Shown here piece by piece: positions 1 to 10,241 of a DNA stretch of 27,961 nt; position 1 is the stretch's first letter, and every line of letters starts with the position of its first letter. Under the pieces are notes generated by a model. The model had not been told where the DNA came from. It saw nothing but the letters and a program-made list of their open reading frames with translations, and did not search any database. Source of the DNA: Haplomitrium mnioides (lineage: Eukaryota; Marchantiophyta; Haplomitriopsida; Calobryales). The position numbers were made by a program, and so were the translations under genes. The stretch lies in the NCBI GenBank assembly GCA_049999725.1, contig JBNGIS010008135.1:1-27961 (forward strand), written 5' to 3'.

Positions 1-200
1 TATTGATTGATTTTGCATAATGAAATTGACTTTCACTCTATTATGGTAACTGAAATGGCCCAAAACAAACTCAAAAAACTCATGTACTTTTTGTTTTTAA
101 GAATTAACCTCGTTTTTTATGTTTTTTGATATGAAAAATCACAATTTTTCCCAAAAAAAAGAAGTTCATGTTCTAAGTAGCTTGTTCCTAGTTCAATGTA
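1..200. other. AT-rich flank without a recognisable gene
   Basis: This stretch is visibly richer in A and T than the retrotransposon DNA that follows. No convincing coding sequence appears on either strand. Homology to element A (minus-strand pol) fades around 190-250, in the spacer between RNase H and integrase, so a junction with unrelated DNA lies close to 200. I could not find an LTR end (TG/CA) or a target duplication here, so the junction may be a deletion or the edge of another insertion. Confidence 0.4.
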
Positions 201-823
201 GCGACTGTATCTTGTGTAATATTCCTATAATCAAGAGGTATGGTCTTACCTTTTTGATGAAAACAACAGCCTCCTCTCTATTGCTACCATGCGGGAGTTG
301 AGTGGAACTGAGGAACTATGCGATGTGGCCGTACTCCGTTTCTCTCCCCACTTTCACTTGGAACAGATGTTCATCCGGGAATTCATCTCCCACGTGCTGT
401 TGGTTGACCGGCCTTGCCATTCTGGAGAAGAAGTCTGCATTGCTATGCTTCTTCCCAGGCTTGATCCTGACCTCAAAATCAAACTCCTGCAACAGAAGTA
501 CCCACCTTGCAATTCGATCGGTGACGTCTGGCTTGTTCACCATGTACTTCAGCACATTGTGATCTGTGTAGAAGATCACCTTGTGATGCAATAGGTAATG
601 CCTGAACTTCTTCAGGGCATAAATGATTCTCAGAGCCTCCTGATCAGTTCCAAAGTAATTCTTCTCTGTTGGTGCTAACAGCCTGCTGGCGAAGTAGATG
701 GGGTGGTCACGTCCCTGATCATCCATCTCGGATAGCACTGCTCCAATGCAGAACCCAGATACATCAATCATTACATGGATGTCCCTTCTCCAGCTGGGAG
801 GGACTAACACAAGGGCACTGACC
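200..823 (-). pseudogene. Element A pol: RNase H and pre-integrase spacer
   Basis: This is the Ty3/gypsy RNase H domain, which degrades the RNA strand of the RNA/DNA hybrid during reverse transcription. Visible motifs in order are DVSGFCIGAVL (first catalytic Asp near 775), FASRLLAPTEKNY, the QEAL glutamate, TDHNVLKY with its Asp, and NADFFSRM, the family's usual NADxLSR. The frame is open from 823 to a TAG at 316. After that stop the same frame still reads like the spacer before integrase (FIKKVRPYLL) until about 200. The open frame continues upstream of 823, but that part lies in the inserted solo LTR and is not pol. The matching RT part resumes at 4557. Confidence 0.85.
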
Positions 824-828
824 AACCT
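824..828. repeat. Target-site duplication AACCT, left copy
   Basis: AACCT is directly followed by the solo LTR end TGTCAGCC. The second copy lies at 4552-4556 directly after the other LTR end GGCTGACA. Five base pairs is the usual duplication for Ty3/gypsy integrase. Both copies lie in the RT/RNase H linker of element A, so the interrupted codons can be followed across. Confidence 0.88.
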
Positions 829-3800
829 TGTCAGCCCCCTCCTTCTGGTCTTATCCTCCGAACACCGCTCTTCGGAAGGAAAAGGCTGACTTTTACGGGG
901 TTCAAGTTCTTTTATAAGATGGCTCCACTGCAAGTTATCAATTTCAGGCCTTAATGGGGCTTCTCCTCACCTTACTAACCTTTCTCTTTGTTCAATTCTC
1001 TATTCACACATTCATACACACCACAAAAGTGTCTCTGATCAAATTCTGAAGTGGATTTCAAGGATCCAGACTCAAAGTTTTACAATGCAGGATCAAGTCC
1101 TGATATCTGAATTATACAAGGGATCTGATCCCTTACTGCCTTATCCTCTAACTCTGATTCTTGGACCCCTGCTGATTTGAGATCCTATTCAGTTTGGATC
1201 TGTAATATTTCTTCAGTAATTATAAACAAAATACAAAACTAACTAAACTCTGCACACACAACACCACACACTCCGCCAGCGTTCCTCTGATTTGGGCTGA
1301 TCCCCGCAACACAGTCATGACCTCTCAACCCTCCATTCCTCTTGTTCCTCTGTAGCTCTTATAATTCTCCCAAGATCCGATCTTTACTGCCTTCCTTGTA
1401 CTTCTGATCTTTATTCCAGCAATTCCAACCTTCTCTTGAGTCTCATGATTCCAGTGACACGTCCTCCCTCTACTCACACACCCTTCTCCAGATAGTACTT
1501 TTACCTTCCCTCGCGAGAAGCCCTGGTTTGACTTCCTCAAGATCAGAAGAGGTCTTGTTTAACTTCCACCTATGGAAGACAGTCCTCTTGACTGTTGGCC
1601 ACCCACTCCACCTCGAAGCTTTGATGGATCTTCTTACACCGTGCGTGGGCACGAATGCAGCTACTCCTTCTTGACTTCCCTTGAGAGAATAAACCAGAAA
1701 CGCCCCTGACGTTCCTGGGATTGTTGCTCCTGCAGAGTTGACACTAGGCGACCCCAAAGATCCCACCTTGGCAGCCCCTCTAATTTCAAGACAACCCAGA
1801 TTCCCTTCAGCCTTCAAGTATCAATCCACCTCCGATGCTGGTCCATCCGTAGAGATAAGTACACCTCCACCCCTGCTAGCCCCCTACTCGAGTTCACCTA
1901 CCTCAAGTGAAGCTTCAAGAAATTTGTCCTCCCTCCCTCGTGTGTCTTCCTTTCTGTTATCGCTCTCACAACTTGCAAGCTTGCATTTACACCAACCCCT
2001 CAAACATCGCAGATGATCCCTTTATACCCCTTCTACAGCGCGCGTCAATCCCAACTCTTTCTTGAACAAGAACACATCTTTTCTCCTTGCTGAACTTGGC
2101 CATTTTTCTCGTTGGCCTCTGTTTCTTGAGAAGGTGACACCTGTTAGTCTGCCCGCGTCTAACGGTATCAGTTGAAGCATTCAAGATTGGGTAAGAAAGA
2201 TTGTCGGAGAACTCTTGGCTAAACCCTGCCTTCGATTCATAGTACTCTCCTTTGCAAGTTTGGGATTAGGATCGCCTTGCCGTTTGGACGCCTTAGCAAT
2301 CCCGTTGCAATCTTGGTTCGATTCATTTGAAGCATCAATTTGAGCATAGACCCAAAGTAGTTGTCAAGGAGGTCTTTCCGTAGAGAAATCCGAAGACATT
2401 TACTTGGGATAGGATTGGATTTGTAGGTCAACCCCGTAGATTGGCCAACCGTTGCATCTCACAAGCAGATTCCTAGTTTTTTCTTGATTCTCCTCGTTGC
2501 CATGCAGACCCTCGCAGACCCGCACACCCGTAGACCCTCGCAAGCTGTCATGCTTCTGCAAGAGCTCACGGACCCCCGCTAGCTGCCACGTGCACGCAAA
2601 CTCCACCGGAACCGCGTCGTCAATCATCAGAACTTTGCCATTGCCCTTGGGACACCATAGGTTGCCAGGTGTCCGTGAACTCCCTCGGAACCCCGCCGTC
2701 GCTCTTGGAACACCACAGGTCGCCATGTGTCCTGCCTTCCACGTCATCCGATATTGCATCGTCCAATGCCACCTCACAAAGGGGTAGGCAGACCGTCGCA
2801 TTGACTTGATTCCACATTTGACCCGTCGCTGACCCGTAGGAACCCTTGGACCATAGTGGAGCGCCACGTCATCCGTCAAAGACCCGCAGGAACCCTCGGA
2901 CCACCGCTGAACGCCATGTCATCTGTCGCTGCGCCGTCCGACACTGCTCCGCAAGGGGGTAGGCAGACCGTCGCCTTAACCAGATTCTGTAGTTGACCCG
3001 TTGCTGACCGGCAAGAACCCTTAGACCATAGTTGAGTGTCACGTCATCCGTTAAATGATTCACTCGCCGAGTAAGAACGGTACCTTTGTCGCCACTTCAG
3101 AACATGCTCGCAATAGGAACTGAGGCTTTCTTCGCCAACTCTTTGCTCCGCTTGATATACGAACTATGGCAGACTCCCCGTGGATCCTCTTCGAACTTTC
3201 AGTGCGCCCCATTGAACTTTCGTCGTCGCCAATGCCAGAACTCCGATAGGTCACCCTTTCGGTTGCTAGTCTCTTGCTTCTTCTTCTGGCCGGATCGTCG
3301 CTTCATTGCCTTTTCGCCATAAGAACTAAGCGCGCCATAAACGTTTGTCAAACTTTCATACCATACTTGTCGAACGTTTGGCTTCTTCGCCAGATCAGCA
3401 ATATATCAGCATTTCGCCTTGCTCGCTCTTTGTCTGGCCGGGCCCGTGATAAGTCACTGTTTTGCATCCATTCCCATGGTCTCCAATTGGGCTTCCTATC
3501 GGATCCCCGTTAAGTGGTCTCCCCACTTAGGGAGGCTAATCGGAACCCGTTTACCCGTGGCTTCCCCATTTTCCGCTAAGTCCCTCGGACTCCATGTAAA
3601 TGCCACATGTCCCTACATCCGTGAAGCGCGGTGGGCCTGCCATGTTTCCGTAGCTCCCCACGGAGTCCCTGAGTCTATAACTATGATCCGTCGCTATTTT
3701 GCCCTTCTCGTTTAGCCTCGCCATTGCCTTAAGGAATCCTCCATGCTGCCGTAATAGTGACCAGTTTTTGCTTCGTCAGCTGCCACTTCGTCATCACTTC

Positions 3801-4551
3801 GGACTCGTCGAATCTTCTTTCACGGATCCTTGTTAAGTGGGGAACCCATATAGGGAGGGTGATCGAATCCAACTTAACCGGTCCTCCCCACATCGGGGGA
3901 TCAAGCGGAACCCTTTAACAAGTCTCCCCACTTAGGAAGGCTCAGTTCCGATGTTTGTCCGGTTGTACCCTTTGATGAACTTCTTCCGATACTTGCATCG
4001 GACTCCCACCCTTCCTCTTTTGAGAGGACATCAAACTGCGGGAAAGCATTTGTGTTTACCTGGAGAAAGAGGCGTCCCCCAATCTCTGGTGTTGTTGTTC
4101 CTCCCCGATGCATGTCGCCCTTGTCCCCTACCTTGAATCCGCCGTTCTGACTTGTTGGGACCCGTTATCTTTTGTTATGGCTTCCTACCCTGCCCTGCTG
4201 ACGCGCGACCTTCTTTGAACCTCGTCCTGTGGTCTGTTCGACTTGACACTCCATTGCGACTCTCCTCTGCTCTCCCAATCCCCTTTGCCGTGCCTCGTCT
4301 TCCCTCTCTCTTCCGGTCCCTTCCTTTTTGGTCTTCCTAGCGCTGACATTTCTAGCTCTTGCCCTTTCTTTCATAATATGAATCCGATTCCGCTATTTCG
4401 GATTGGAAGAATGAAGTAGCCCATGCTTATCTTCCTATTAGAGTTATCGTGTTGCTATCCGCTCATCTTGCCACTTCAGACTGGAGAATTATCATCGCTG
4501 CCACTTCTGGTCCCTTGTAAACCGCATTAGCTCCTGTTCCACTGGCTGACA
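829..4551 (-). mobile_element. Solo LTR (3,723 bp) of a gypsy family related to A and B
   Basis: The ends form a perfect 8-bp inverted repeat, TGTCAGCC at 829-836 and GGCTGACA at 4544-4551, flanked by the 5-bp duplication AACCT. The inside aligns along most of its length, in the same orientation, with the LTRs of element B (for example 1490-1640 against 9355-9500). It holds no gag, pol or primer site, which is the structure left when two LTRs of one element recombine. It carries two copies of the GGGGTAGGC motif (2776 and 2951) and ACGT-core sites also seen in the other LTRs. It is clearly more diverged from B's LTRs than those are from each other, so I place it in a sister family. Short open frames inside it have no recognisable product. 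Confidence 0.85.
2776..2974 (-). repeat. Two copies of the GGGGTAGGC/GACCGTCGC LTR motif
   Basis: Copies lie at 2776-2799 and 2951-2974, about 175 bp apart, in the solo LTR. Each has the core GGGGTAGGCAGACCGTCGC on the plus strand. The surrounding sequence (GACCCGT..., GAACCCT...GGACCA) is also loosely repeated. Confidence 0.7.
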
Positions 4552-4556
4552 AACCT
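4552..4556. repeat. Target-site duplication AACCT, right copy
   Basis: This pairs with 824-828 and marks the right edge of the solo LTR. Element A's RT coding sequence continues immediately to the right. Confidence 0.88.
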
Positions 4557-5549
4557 TCTCTTCAATTCCCTGAAACTCTCCAGTCTTTCAGGAGTGGCCT
4601 CGAATGTGCTACCCCCCTTGGTCATTTGGGTGAAGGGCATAGCCACTGAGGCGAATTGGTTGATGAATCGTCAATAATAACCAACACACCCCAAGAAGCC
4701 TTGCACCTCCTTCAGACAGGTGGGGAAGGCTACATTCATCCAGTTGGTGATCTTCTCCTGATCGACCTCAATGCCTCTGTTGGAAATTCGGTGTCTGAAG
4801 AGGATCCCCTCCTTCACCCCAAAGAAACATTTTCATGGGTGCAGCCTTAGCCTAGTTTCCCTGCACCTCTGAAACGTGAGCCTCACATCCCGCTCATGGT
4901 CATCCAGCTTGCCATACACCACGAAGTCATCGATGAACACCTCCAAGAACTTTCTGAGGTAGTCATGGAAGATGTTCATCATCATCCTCTGAAAAGTCCC
5001 TAGTGCATTGCACAAGCCAAAAGGTATCCTCTTGAAAGCAAACACCCCTCATTCCGTGGTGAATGTTGTCTTGAGCTGATCCTCCTCCCGAATCCAGATC
5101 TGGTTGTACCTAGAGTACTCATCCAGAAAACTATATACCTCCTGCTCCGCCACCAAGTCCAGCACCCCATTTGTTAAAGGCAATGGGTAGTGATCTTTCT
5201 TCGTGGCCTCATTCAATTTTTGGAAATCTTGGCAGACACGGATTTTCCTCTCCCCATACTATCCCACCTTCTTGGGTACCACAACCAGAGGAGACACCCA
5301 ATTGCTTTTGAGGATAGGATATATGAATTCTGCCTCCAAGAGTTTGTCTATCTTCTCCTTTACCAGCAAGGAGAATCGAGGGTTTATTCGATATTGTCGC
5401 TGGCGTACGGGGATTGCTGTGGGCTCCAGGTCAATCCTATGCTCCACCAATTCCCTGAGGACTCCATTCAGATCTACGTGACTCCAGGCGAAGGCGTCAC
5501 TGTAATTGTGTAGGAGTTGGGTTAGGGTGTGCTCTGCTTTCCTGGGCAA
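4557..5549 (-). pseudogene. Element A pol: reverse transcriptase, broken
   Basis: This is the Ty3/gypsy reverse transcriptase, which copies the element's RNA into DNA. On the minus strand it begins around 5549 with the pre-RT stretch SDAFAWSH. It continues through the fingers (EKIDKLLEAEFI, WVSPLVVVPKK), RVCQDFQKLN, the palm motif SFLDEYSRYNQ (usually FLDGFSGYNQ, Asp kept), IPFGLCNA, the active-site block FIDDF (DD codons at 4926-4931) and the thumb (GFLGCVGYY). At least three in-frame stops interrupt it: after PKKVG near 5257, before VFAFKRIP near 5047, and a TGA after GCVGYY near 4668. There are probably frameshifts between 4833 and 4700. The last kept codons are split by the solo LTR at 4552. 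Catalytic Asp residues remain, but the gene cannot be read through. Confidence 0.85.
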
Positions 5550-5918
5550 TTGGGATCCGATGTGGAAAGTGTGTCTCTCTCAGACCACCAGCTGCTTGTG
5601 TTGGGCATCCCTCACCACCCCCATCTCATTCCTTCCTCTGTTGTCCCCTACTGGCATCAGGGTAGCCAATCTCACTCCTCTTTCCTGTCGATGAGCTTTT
5701 GCGGACCTCCCCGTGTCTGTTTCTTGGATCCAATCTTTCGCAGACCCATCCCACTGATGCTCCATTTCGTCATAGGTAGATAACTCGATTTGATTGACGG
5801 AAACTACTCCTTCCTCCGACAGATCCTCCTCAATCGCTTTGCTCACCATTTATACCTAGTAGTGGTACTCTTAATCTTCCTCCTCTTCGGACCACTCACT
5901 GTCGTATTCCGCCTCTGA
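5550..5918 (-). pseudogene. Element A pol: acidic linker between protease and RT
   Basis: A coding remnant joins the protease frame to the RT frame. The reading frame from 5849 contains an acidic stretch (IEEDLSEEGV), then RLATLMPVGDNRG. The equivalent part of element B (12970-12690) has matching residues (EEDLLEEGV, LATLMPKGD), so the linker is a conserved part of the family polyprotein. The function of such linkers is not known. Stops separate it from both neighbours. Confidence 0.6.
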
Positions 5919-6542
5919 CTACGTTTCTCCTAGGTGAGGAACAAGGCCGTAATGCACTATCGTTCTTTCGGGGCCAAACACCAGTGTAGAGTTCCCCCAG
6001 TTGTGCATTACCTTGGCCCCATACAGCCACAGTCTCTCAATCAGCACCGGGTAAGGAGACAATTTGGCGGGTCGCATTATCAGGTAATTGAGCTTAAATT
6101 CCTCCCCTTCGGTGAATGTTGGAACTTGCAAGAGAGAGCCCAATGGCTTCACACGTGACCCATCCGCCAGCCTCATGATTCGGCCGGTGTGTTGGAATTC
6201 AGTGAATCCCAACTTATGTGCAGTCTCCTCCACCATGATGTTGACGCCAGCCCCTCCATCTACGAGCACCAAGGACAATGTGCAACCTGCGATCTGGATG
6301 TTGATCTCAGAGACCCCCTTGTCCTCACAGACGAGTTGCAAATCTGCTAGAGCTCCCACCTTGGGTAGCCTCCTTCTTCTCTTCGCTCCCATCAACAATT
6401 CTCGGAGCTGTCTCTGATATAGAGGGCTATCCTTGATTAGTTGGCCTATTGTAGCCGTGACAGGACAATTTCTTATGTCCGCTTGAATGCTGTAGCGGGT
6501 GGCTTTTGACCCCTCTCCCGTAGTTGCAACTGTCTTTTGCAC
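5919..6542 (-). pseudogene. Element A pol: aspartic protease
   Basis: This is the retropepsin-type protease that would cut the Gag-Pol polyprotein. The catalytic motif reads LVLVDGGAGVNIM (catalytic Asp codon at 6258-6260), the plant gypsy version of the D[ST]GA motif. It is followed by the flap and C-terminal parts: IMRLADGSRVKPLGSLLQVP, the YPVLIERLWL segment (usually LLGRPWL) and VMHNWGNSTLVFGP. The uninterrupted frame of about 207 codons is one of the best-preserved parts of A. It has no ATG at its upstream end, as expected for a domain released from a polyprotein. It ends with a stop before the linker at 5918. Confidence 0.82.
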
Positions 6543-6922
6543 TTCTTGGTCTCCCTCCTGCTCCTTCTAGACCTCCTTGAAGGTCTCTTCGGCTGACCGC
6601 TCTTCTTCCAGGGCCTCCAAAGCCTCCAATTGTTTTCTCACTTGGTCCTACTGCTTGGGTTAGAACCATTTTGGATTATCTCTCCAATAATCCAAATCGC
6701 TTTGAGGCAAGGCCGCTCGAGCTACTTCCTTCTTAGCTCTACGCTTGGACTTCCTCTGCCTTCTCTTTGTGGCCTTCGCTCTTGCTCGGGTCATCACCCG
6801 GAAACAATCCTCAGGAGTTGGTGTCTCTCAGCCTGGCAATTTTGCTTCCTCCTCCATCTCCAAAGTAATTAGATTGACAGCCGGGGTGGGGAGGAGGATT
6901 CGCACTTGTTCCCGAAGCAGCA
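6543..6922 (-). pseudogene. Element A: gag-protease spacer remnant
   Basis: This stretch connects the zinc knuckles to the protease. No domain is recognisable and no single frame is open throughout. Element B has a matching stretch at 13400-13890, with shared EE/QL-rich peptides in the minus-strand frame (for example the LEALEALEEE type of repeat around 6600-6640). I infer a coiled-coil-like Glu/Leu-rich linker in the ancestral protein, now broken by stops. Confidence 0.45.
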
Positions 6923-7516
6923 TCAAGCCTTGTGATTGGGCAATTCATGGCCACATGCCTCTTCTTTTTTGCATTGGAAGCACAGGGAAGGCGGTTGGCC
7001 ATAACCGCTCTTCCGCGGCTTCGGACAACTAGAGGAAATGTAGCCGGGTTGGCCACAATTCCAACAGACCATAATCATCATTTTGGGAGGCCGATTCGCA
7101 ATCCACTGATTCATAGGTCTTGCGTTCACTTCTACATGCCTGCTCAGAATTGTACGAGGTCCCCCATTGATCTGATACACTGTTTTTGGGGCTTCCTCCA
7201 AGACATACTCCACTTCCTCCCTGATATACTCTGGCGCTTCCTCCCTCACATAGTGCACATCATTTGTGTCGTTTGGACATTCTTGGAGGGAATGCCCATG
7301 CTGCTTGCACTTGATGCACCAGACACCAACTCTTCTAGTTGGCAGGGGCTTGCCCTCCGGCTTAATTCCTACCAAGAGTATGTTCATCGCCTCCATCTTG
7401 GCGCTCAGCTCCTCGATTCGATCCCTCCCCCCTGACTTCCTGCTCGCCTCAGGTTCGGGTTCAACTTTCTTGTATCTTCCTTTGCTGACGCCCTTGCGAT
7501 GACTACTCTCATTGGC
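6923..7516 (-). pseudogene. Element A gag 3' part: three CCHC zinc knuckles
   Basis: This is the nucleocapsid part of Gag, which binds the element's RNA. It is in the same frame as the upstream capsid part but separated from it by a TAG at 7517-7519. Knuckle 1 (7318-7277) keeps C-x2-C-x4-H-x4-C. Knuckle 2 (7066-7025, CWNC start) has Tyr in place of His. Knuckle 3 (6982 downward, CFQC start) is destroyed by a one-base shift near 6960; the rest of it is read in another frame (HVAMNC). Three knuckles is more than the one or two common in plant gypsy Gag. Between knuckles 1 and 2 lies an acidic repeat (YVREEAPEYIREEVEYVLEE). Confidence 0.8.
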
Positions 7517-8224
7517 CTACTTCTTCTTCATCAAGTCCTTCTTCTTCTTTTTCTTTCTAGATGGCCCGTCCTCCTTTGAGTTGCTGCGACTTGACTCATT
7601 CTCGCTTTCTGAGAAGGACTCGAAACTCTGATCCGTCTCCTCGTCACTGTCCAAGGTGTCCGAAGAATCGTTAGAGTCATACTTGGACCTTGCCTTCCTC
7701 CGAGAACTGGTGATAGTAGTCTTCACATAGGATCTTGCTGCATTGACCACATCCTCGAGAGTCTGTGGATCCGTTTGGTGCACCCAGGTCCCAATCCCTC
7801 TGAGGAGCGCTGCTAAGAACCATGTTGTGAGCATTCTATCAATGGCTGGAGAGTGTAGCTTCCTCATCACTTTCTTGAACCGTTGGAGAAACCTTCTCAC
7901 AGACTCCTTCTTCTTCATCCTCAACTGCCTCATCTTGATCAGCGCCTCCGTCTCTTTGCCAATCCCATGGAACTCTGCTATGAAGGCCGATTTGAATGCA
8001 TGCCAGTCTCTCTTGACATTGTCTAGCAAGTCTTTGTACCAAAGCTGAGCCTCTCCCTTTAGCACTGTTGGCAGGATTCCAATCTTGACATGGGCTTCCC
8101 CATTTGCTACTGCAATGTTCTCAAGGTCATCCAGCCATGCATCTGGGTCATGCTTCGGGCAACCCTTGAAGGACTTGTATTTGAATCTTCCTTGAAGCTC
8201 AGAAGGTGGTATAGGGTTGGCCAT
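7517..8224 (-). CDS. gag: Element A gag: capsid-like Gag domain, ends at conserved UAG
   Basis: This is the structural Gag protein that would form the virus-like particle. I choose the ATG at 8224-8222: its context GGAGGGATGG is favourable, B has the same ATG in the same context, and the longer open frame begins only with GTG after an upstream TAA. The 235 codons contain SFKGCPKHDPDAWLDDLEN (residues 18-36), LKGEAQLWYKDLL (55-67) and a helical region, FLQRFKKV, typical of retrotransposon Gag. A Ser/Asp/Glu-rich stretch and a lysine run follow. Translation meets TAG at 7517-7519. The same frame then continues for almost 200 codons into the zinc knuckles. Element B has the TAG at the matching codon. 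Confidence 0.8.
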   Translation of the reverse strand: MANPIPPSELQGRFKYKSFKGCPKHDPDAWLDDLENIAVANGEAHVKIGILPTVLKGEAQLWYKDLLDNVKRDWHAFKSAFIAEFHGIGKETEALIKMRQLRMKKKESVRRFLQRFKKVMRKLHSPAIDRMLTTWFLAALLRGIGTWVHQTDPQTLEDVVNAARSYVKTTITSSRRKARSKYDSNDSSDTLDSDEETDQSFESFSESENESSRSNSKEDGPSRKKKKKKDLMKKK

Positions 8225-8407
8225 CCCTCCACTTGCCACTGCCACTTCCACCCAGAAATCTCTTCTTTCCCCCACTCTTCCTTAACAGACTCAACCCCTA
8301 GTTACTTTGTTTCTCAGGAGTGGCTTTCTCACCAACTGACTTGAGTCTCTGGTGCACAAAGTGATGGCTCTGGTTTGGGTTGGCCTCAAGTTTCTTCAAA
8401 CCTTTGG
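8225..8407 (-). other. Element A untranslated leader between primer site and gag
   Basis: This is a short leader of about 180 bases. A TAA in the gag frame lies near 8285, just before the GTG-initiated extension, which supports the ATG at 8224 as the start. The matching leader of B (15287-15468) aligns along its whole length. I see no other feature in it. Confidence 0.55.
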
Positions 8408-8424
8408 CCCTCCTTCTAGCGCCA
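8408..8424 (-). other. Element A primer-binding site, probably tRNA-Asn
   Basis: The minus strand reads TGGCGCTAGAAGGAGGG, starting eight bases after the LTR end. The first three bases match the tRNA CCA tail. The rest is complementary to the acceptor and T-arm end ...CCTCCTTCTAGCG that I recall for plant tRNA-Asn. The position between LTR and gag is that expected for a minus-strand primer site. The tRNA identity comes from memory and was not checked. Confidence 0.65.
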
Positions 8425-8432
8425 AAAATTCA

Positions 8433-8696
8433 TGTCGCTCTCTTGTTCCGGGCCTTAAGCTTCTCAGTCACCTCATTGGAGGCAGAGGAGGACAGATTAC
8501 ATGCTTTCAGGTTCTTTTCTGAGATGGACCCTTACAAGTTATTGCTTTCAGGCCTTTAGGACTCTCCATTTCCCTACAGGCCTTATGTTCACCACTCACT
8601 CTTCTTTAGTTTGCACTCAACTCATTCATTCAGAACCCCAGTCCATATTCATCACGCCTAGCATTCGTGTAATTCTTTCCATGTATTCCAAAGGTC
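8433..8696 (-). repeat. Element A 5' LTR, PBS-proximal fragment
   Basis: The LTR end reads TGTCGCTC on the plus strand (GAGCGACA on the LTR sense strand). This 264-bp piece is what remains of A's LTR on this side of element B. Its last bases, AGGTC, are the target duplication of B. It resumes at 22767 after B. It aligns with the first part of both B LTRs (8697 and 15494), which at first makes it look like a local duplication. Confidence 0.82.
8692..8696. repeat. Target-site duplication AGGTC of element B, left copy
   Basis: AGGTC directly precedes the LTR end TGTCGCTCCC at 8697. The other copy is at 22767-22771, directly after the far LTR end GTTGACA. The exact match at both ends defines B as a single insertion of about 14.07 kb. 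Confidence 0.88.
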
Positions 8697-9223
8697 TGTC
8701 GCTCCCCTGTTCTGGGCTTTAACCTTTTCAGGTCCCGCTTTGGTTGCAGAGGAGGACGGTTTATGGGCTTTCAAGTTCTTTTCTGAGATGGCCCCTTGCC
8801 AATTACCACTTTTAGACCTTAAGGAGTCTTCCTCTCCTTACAGGCCTTATATGCACCTCTCACTCTTCTTCTTCTTATACTCAAGTAAGTTACTCGACCC
8901 TTCTCAAGTCCACATCTATAACACCTAGCTAGTGACCTGCACAACTGAACACTACCAGAGGTCTGGACTCCCCCTCTCAAGGTGGTCACAGCACTGGTCC
9001 AGATATTCCTAACTATCCAAGAAGGCACTAAGTCCTACTCTATGCAACATAATCATAACAGAGAGCATTTACCTCCAAGATACTAGACTTGTGTCAAGGG
9101 ATTCGACTCCCCCTTCAAGGCTGTTCCCATGGTCTGCTCAACTATCATGATGGCTTCTAAGCTAATACAACTGTAGAGCACACTGCAGAAAGAAAATCTA
9201 ACCTACACATATATTAACAAACA

Positions 9224-9230
9224 ATTTATA
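9224..9230 (-). promoter_or_regulatory. Possible TATA box of B's 3' LTR
   Basis: The LTR sense strand reads GTGTATAAATTG here. The same TATAAAT is kept at 16105-16111 in the 5' LTR and 23116-23122 in A's LTR, at the same place in the alignment, while nearby bases vary. A TATA box in the last third of the LTR, upstream of the transcript start, would fit. This is inferred from sequence alone. Confidence 0.35.
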
Positions 9231-9620
9231 CACTATGTGCAAGAGAAAACAGAGTCTTTGAAGGCCCTTTGGATTTCTACCAACTAGCACTTCCCTTATA
9301 AGTCCTTGCTGCCTTACAAGTTGCAGCCCAGCAACCACCCACACACCCTCCTCTCGAGATAGTTTTTTAACTTCCCTCGTGAGAAACCCTGCTTTTACTT
9401 CCTCATGCTAGGAGGAGAGTTTCTTTGACTTCCACCTTTGGAAGACAGCTTTACCAGTTGCAGGTAGCCCACTCCACCTCCGAGCCTTAATGGGTCATCC
9501 CACGCAGTGTGTAGGCACTAGCACAACCCCTCTCCTCTCAGCTCCACTTGAAGAAACATACTAGAGTGTACTCCGAACACTCTGGGCTGATGCACTTGCA
9601 CAAGGAAATGCGGAGACAAC

Positions 9621-10241
9621 TCCAAGATCCTAACTTGGTAGCCTCTCTTTAATTCTCGGCAGGTCGAAATCCCTTTGAACTATCGTATCAGTAACCCTCC
9701 GCTCTGGTCCACCAGCAAGGATGAGGTCACTTGGATTGCTCGAGCATCTAGAGCTCCTCACTCTGCAATCCTCGGTGCTCCTCCAGTCCTCCTCTGAATT
9801 ACCCTTGGCCCCCTTGGAGCAAGTACCCCTACTTCACGTAGTTCCTCACTGAATTCTCACCCATGCCTTACCACGCGCGATTCCCTTATCTTGCTGTCGC
9901 TGTTGCGCTCCGCAATCGCCCGTGAAACGCCAAGATGGCTCCAAGCTCCTCACTTGGGAGCCTCTCTTTAGTTCTCGGCAGGTCGGGATCCCTTTGAACT
10001 ATCGTATTAGTAATCCTCCGCCCTGGTCCGCCTACAAGGATGAGGTCACATGGATCGCCCGAGCATCCAGATCTCCTCACTCTGCAATCCTCGGCGCCCC
10101 TCCAGTCTTCCTCTAAATCCCTCGGTTCCCCTTGAGCTAGTACTCCTACTTCACGTAGCTCTTCATTGAATCCTCACCCCTGCTTTACCATGTGCGATTC
10201 TCATACCTCACATCGCTATAGTGCCCCACAATCGTCCGTGC
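9621..10241 (-). repeat. 319-bp tandem duplication inside B's 3' LTR
   Basis: Copy 1 starts with TCCAAGATCCTAACTTGG at 9621 and copy 2 with TCCAAGCTCCTCACTTGG at 9940. Both continue with TTCTCGGCAGGTCG, GAACTATCGTAT and CTCCTCACTCTGCAATCCTC. Other LTR copies in the window have one unit only. Copy 1 resembles element A's LTR (23515-23815), whereas copy 2 resembles B's own 5' LTR (20175-20475). Confidence 0.8.

Noticed and set aside
2776-2974. CRISPR-like or satellite array from the regularly spaced GGGGTAGGC motif.
   Set aside because: There are only two or three units per LTR, the spacers are themselves related, and the context is a plant LTR.
1325-4374. Numerous short open frames in the solo LTR on both strands.
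   Set aside because: They match no protein I recognise, do not keep frame between LTR copies and are expected in stop-poor, C-rich LTR DNA.
6427-6669. A frame conserved between A and B (6669-6427 and 13738-13490, both with GGFGG and PLQHSSGHK).
   Set aside because: It overlaps the gag-protease spacer in another frame. Similarity at the DNA level forces similar shadow frames, and I see no domain in it.
8222-8275. An earlier gag start at 8275 in A and 15337 in B.
   Set aside because: Those frames begin with GTG and follow a TAA. The first ATG, at 8224 and 15286, has a good context and is shared by both elements.
8433-8940. Local tandem duplication of about 260 bp next to A's gag.
   Set aside because: The two halves are the end of A's own LTR and the end of B's 3' LTR. 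The AGGTC target duplication between them and at 22767 shows a nested insertion and not a tandem duplication.
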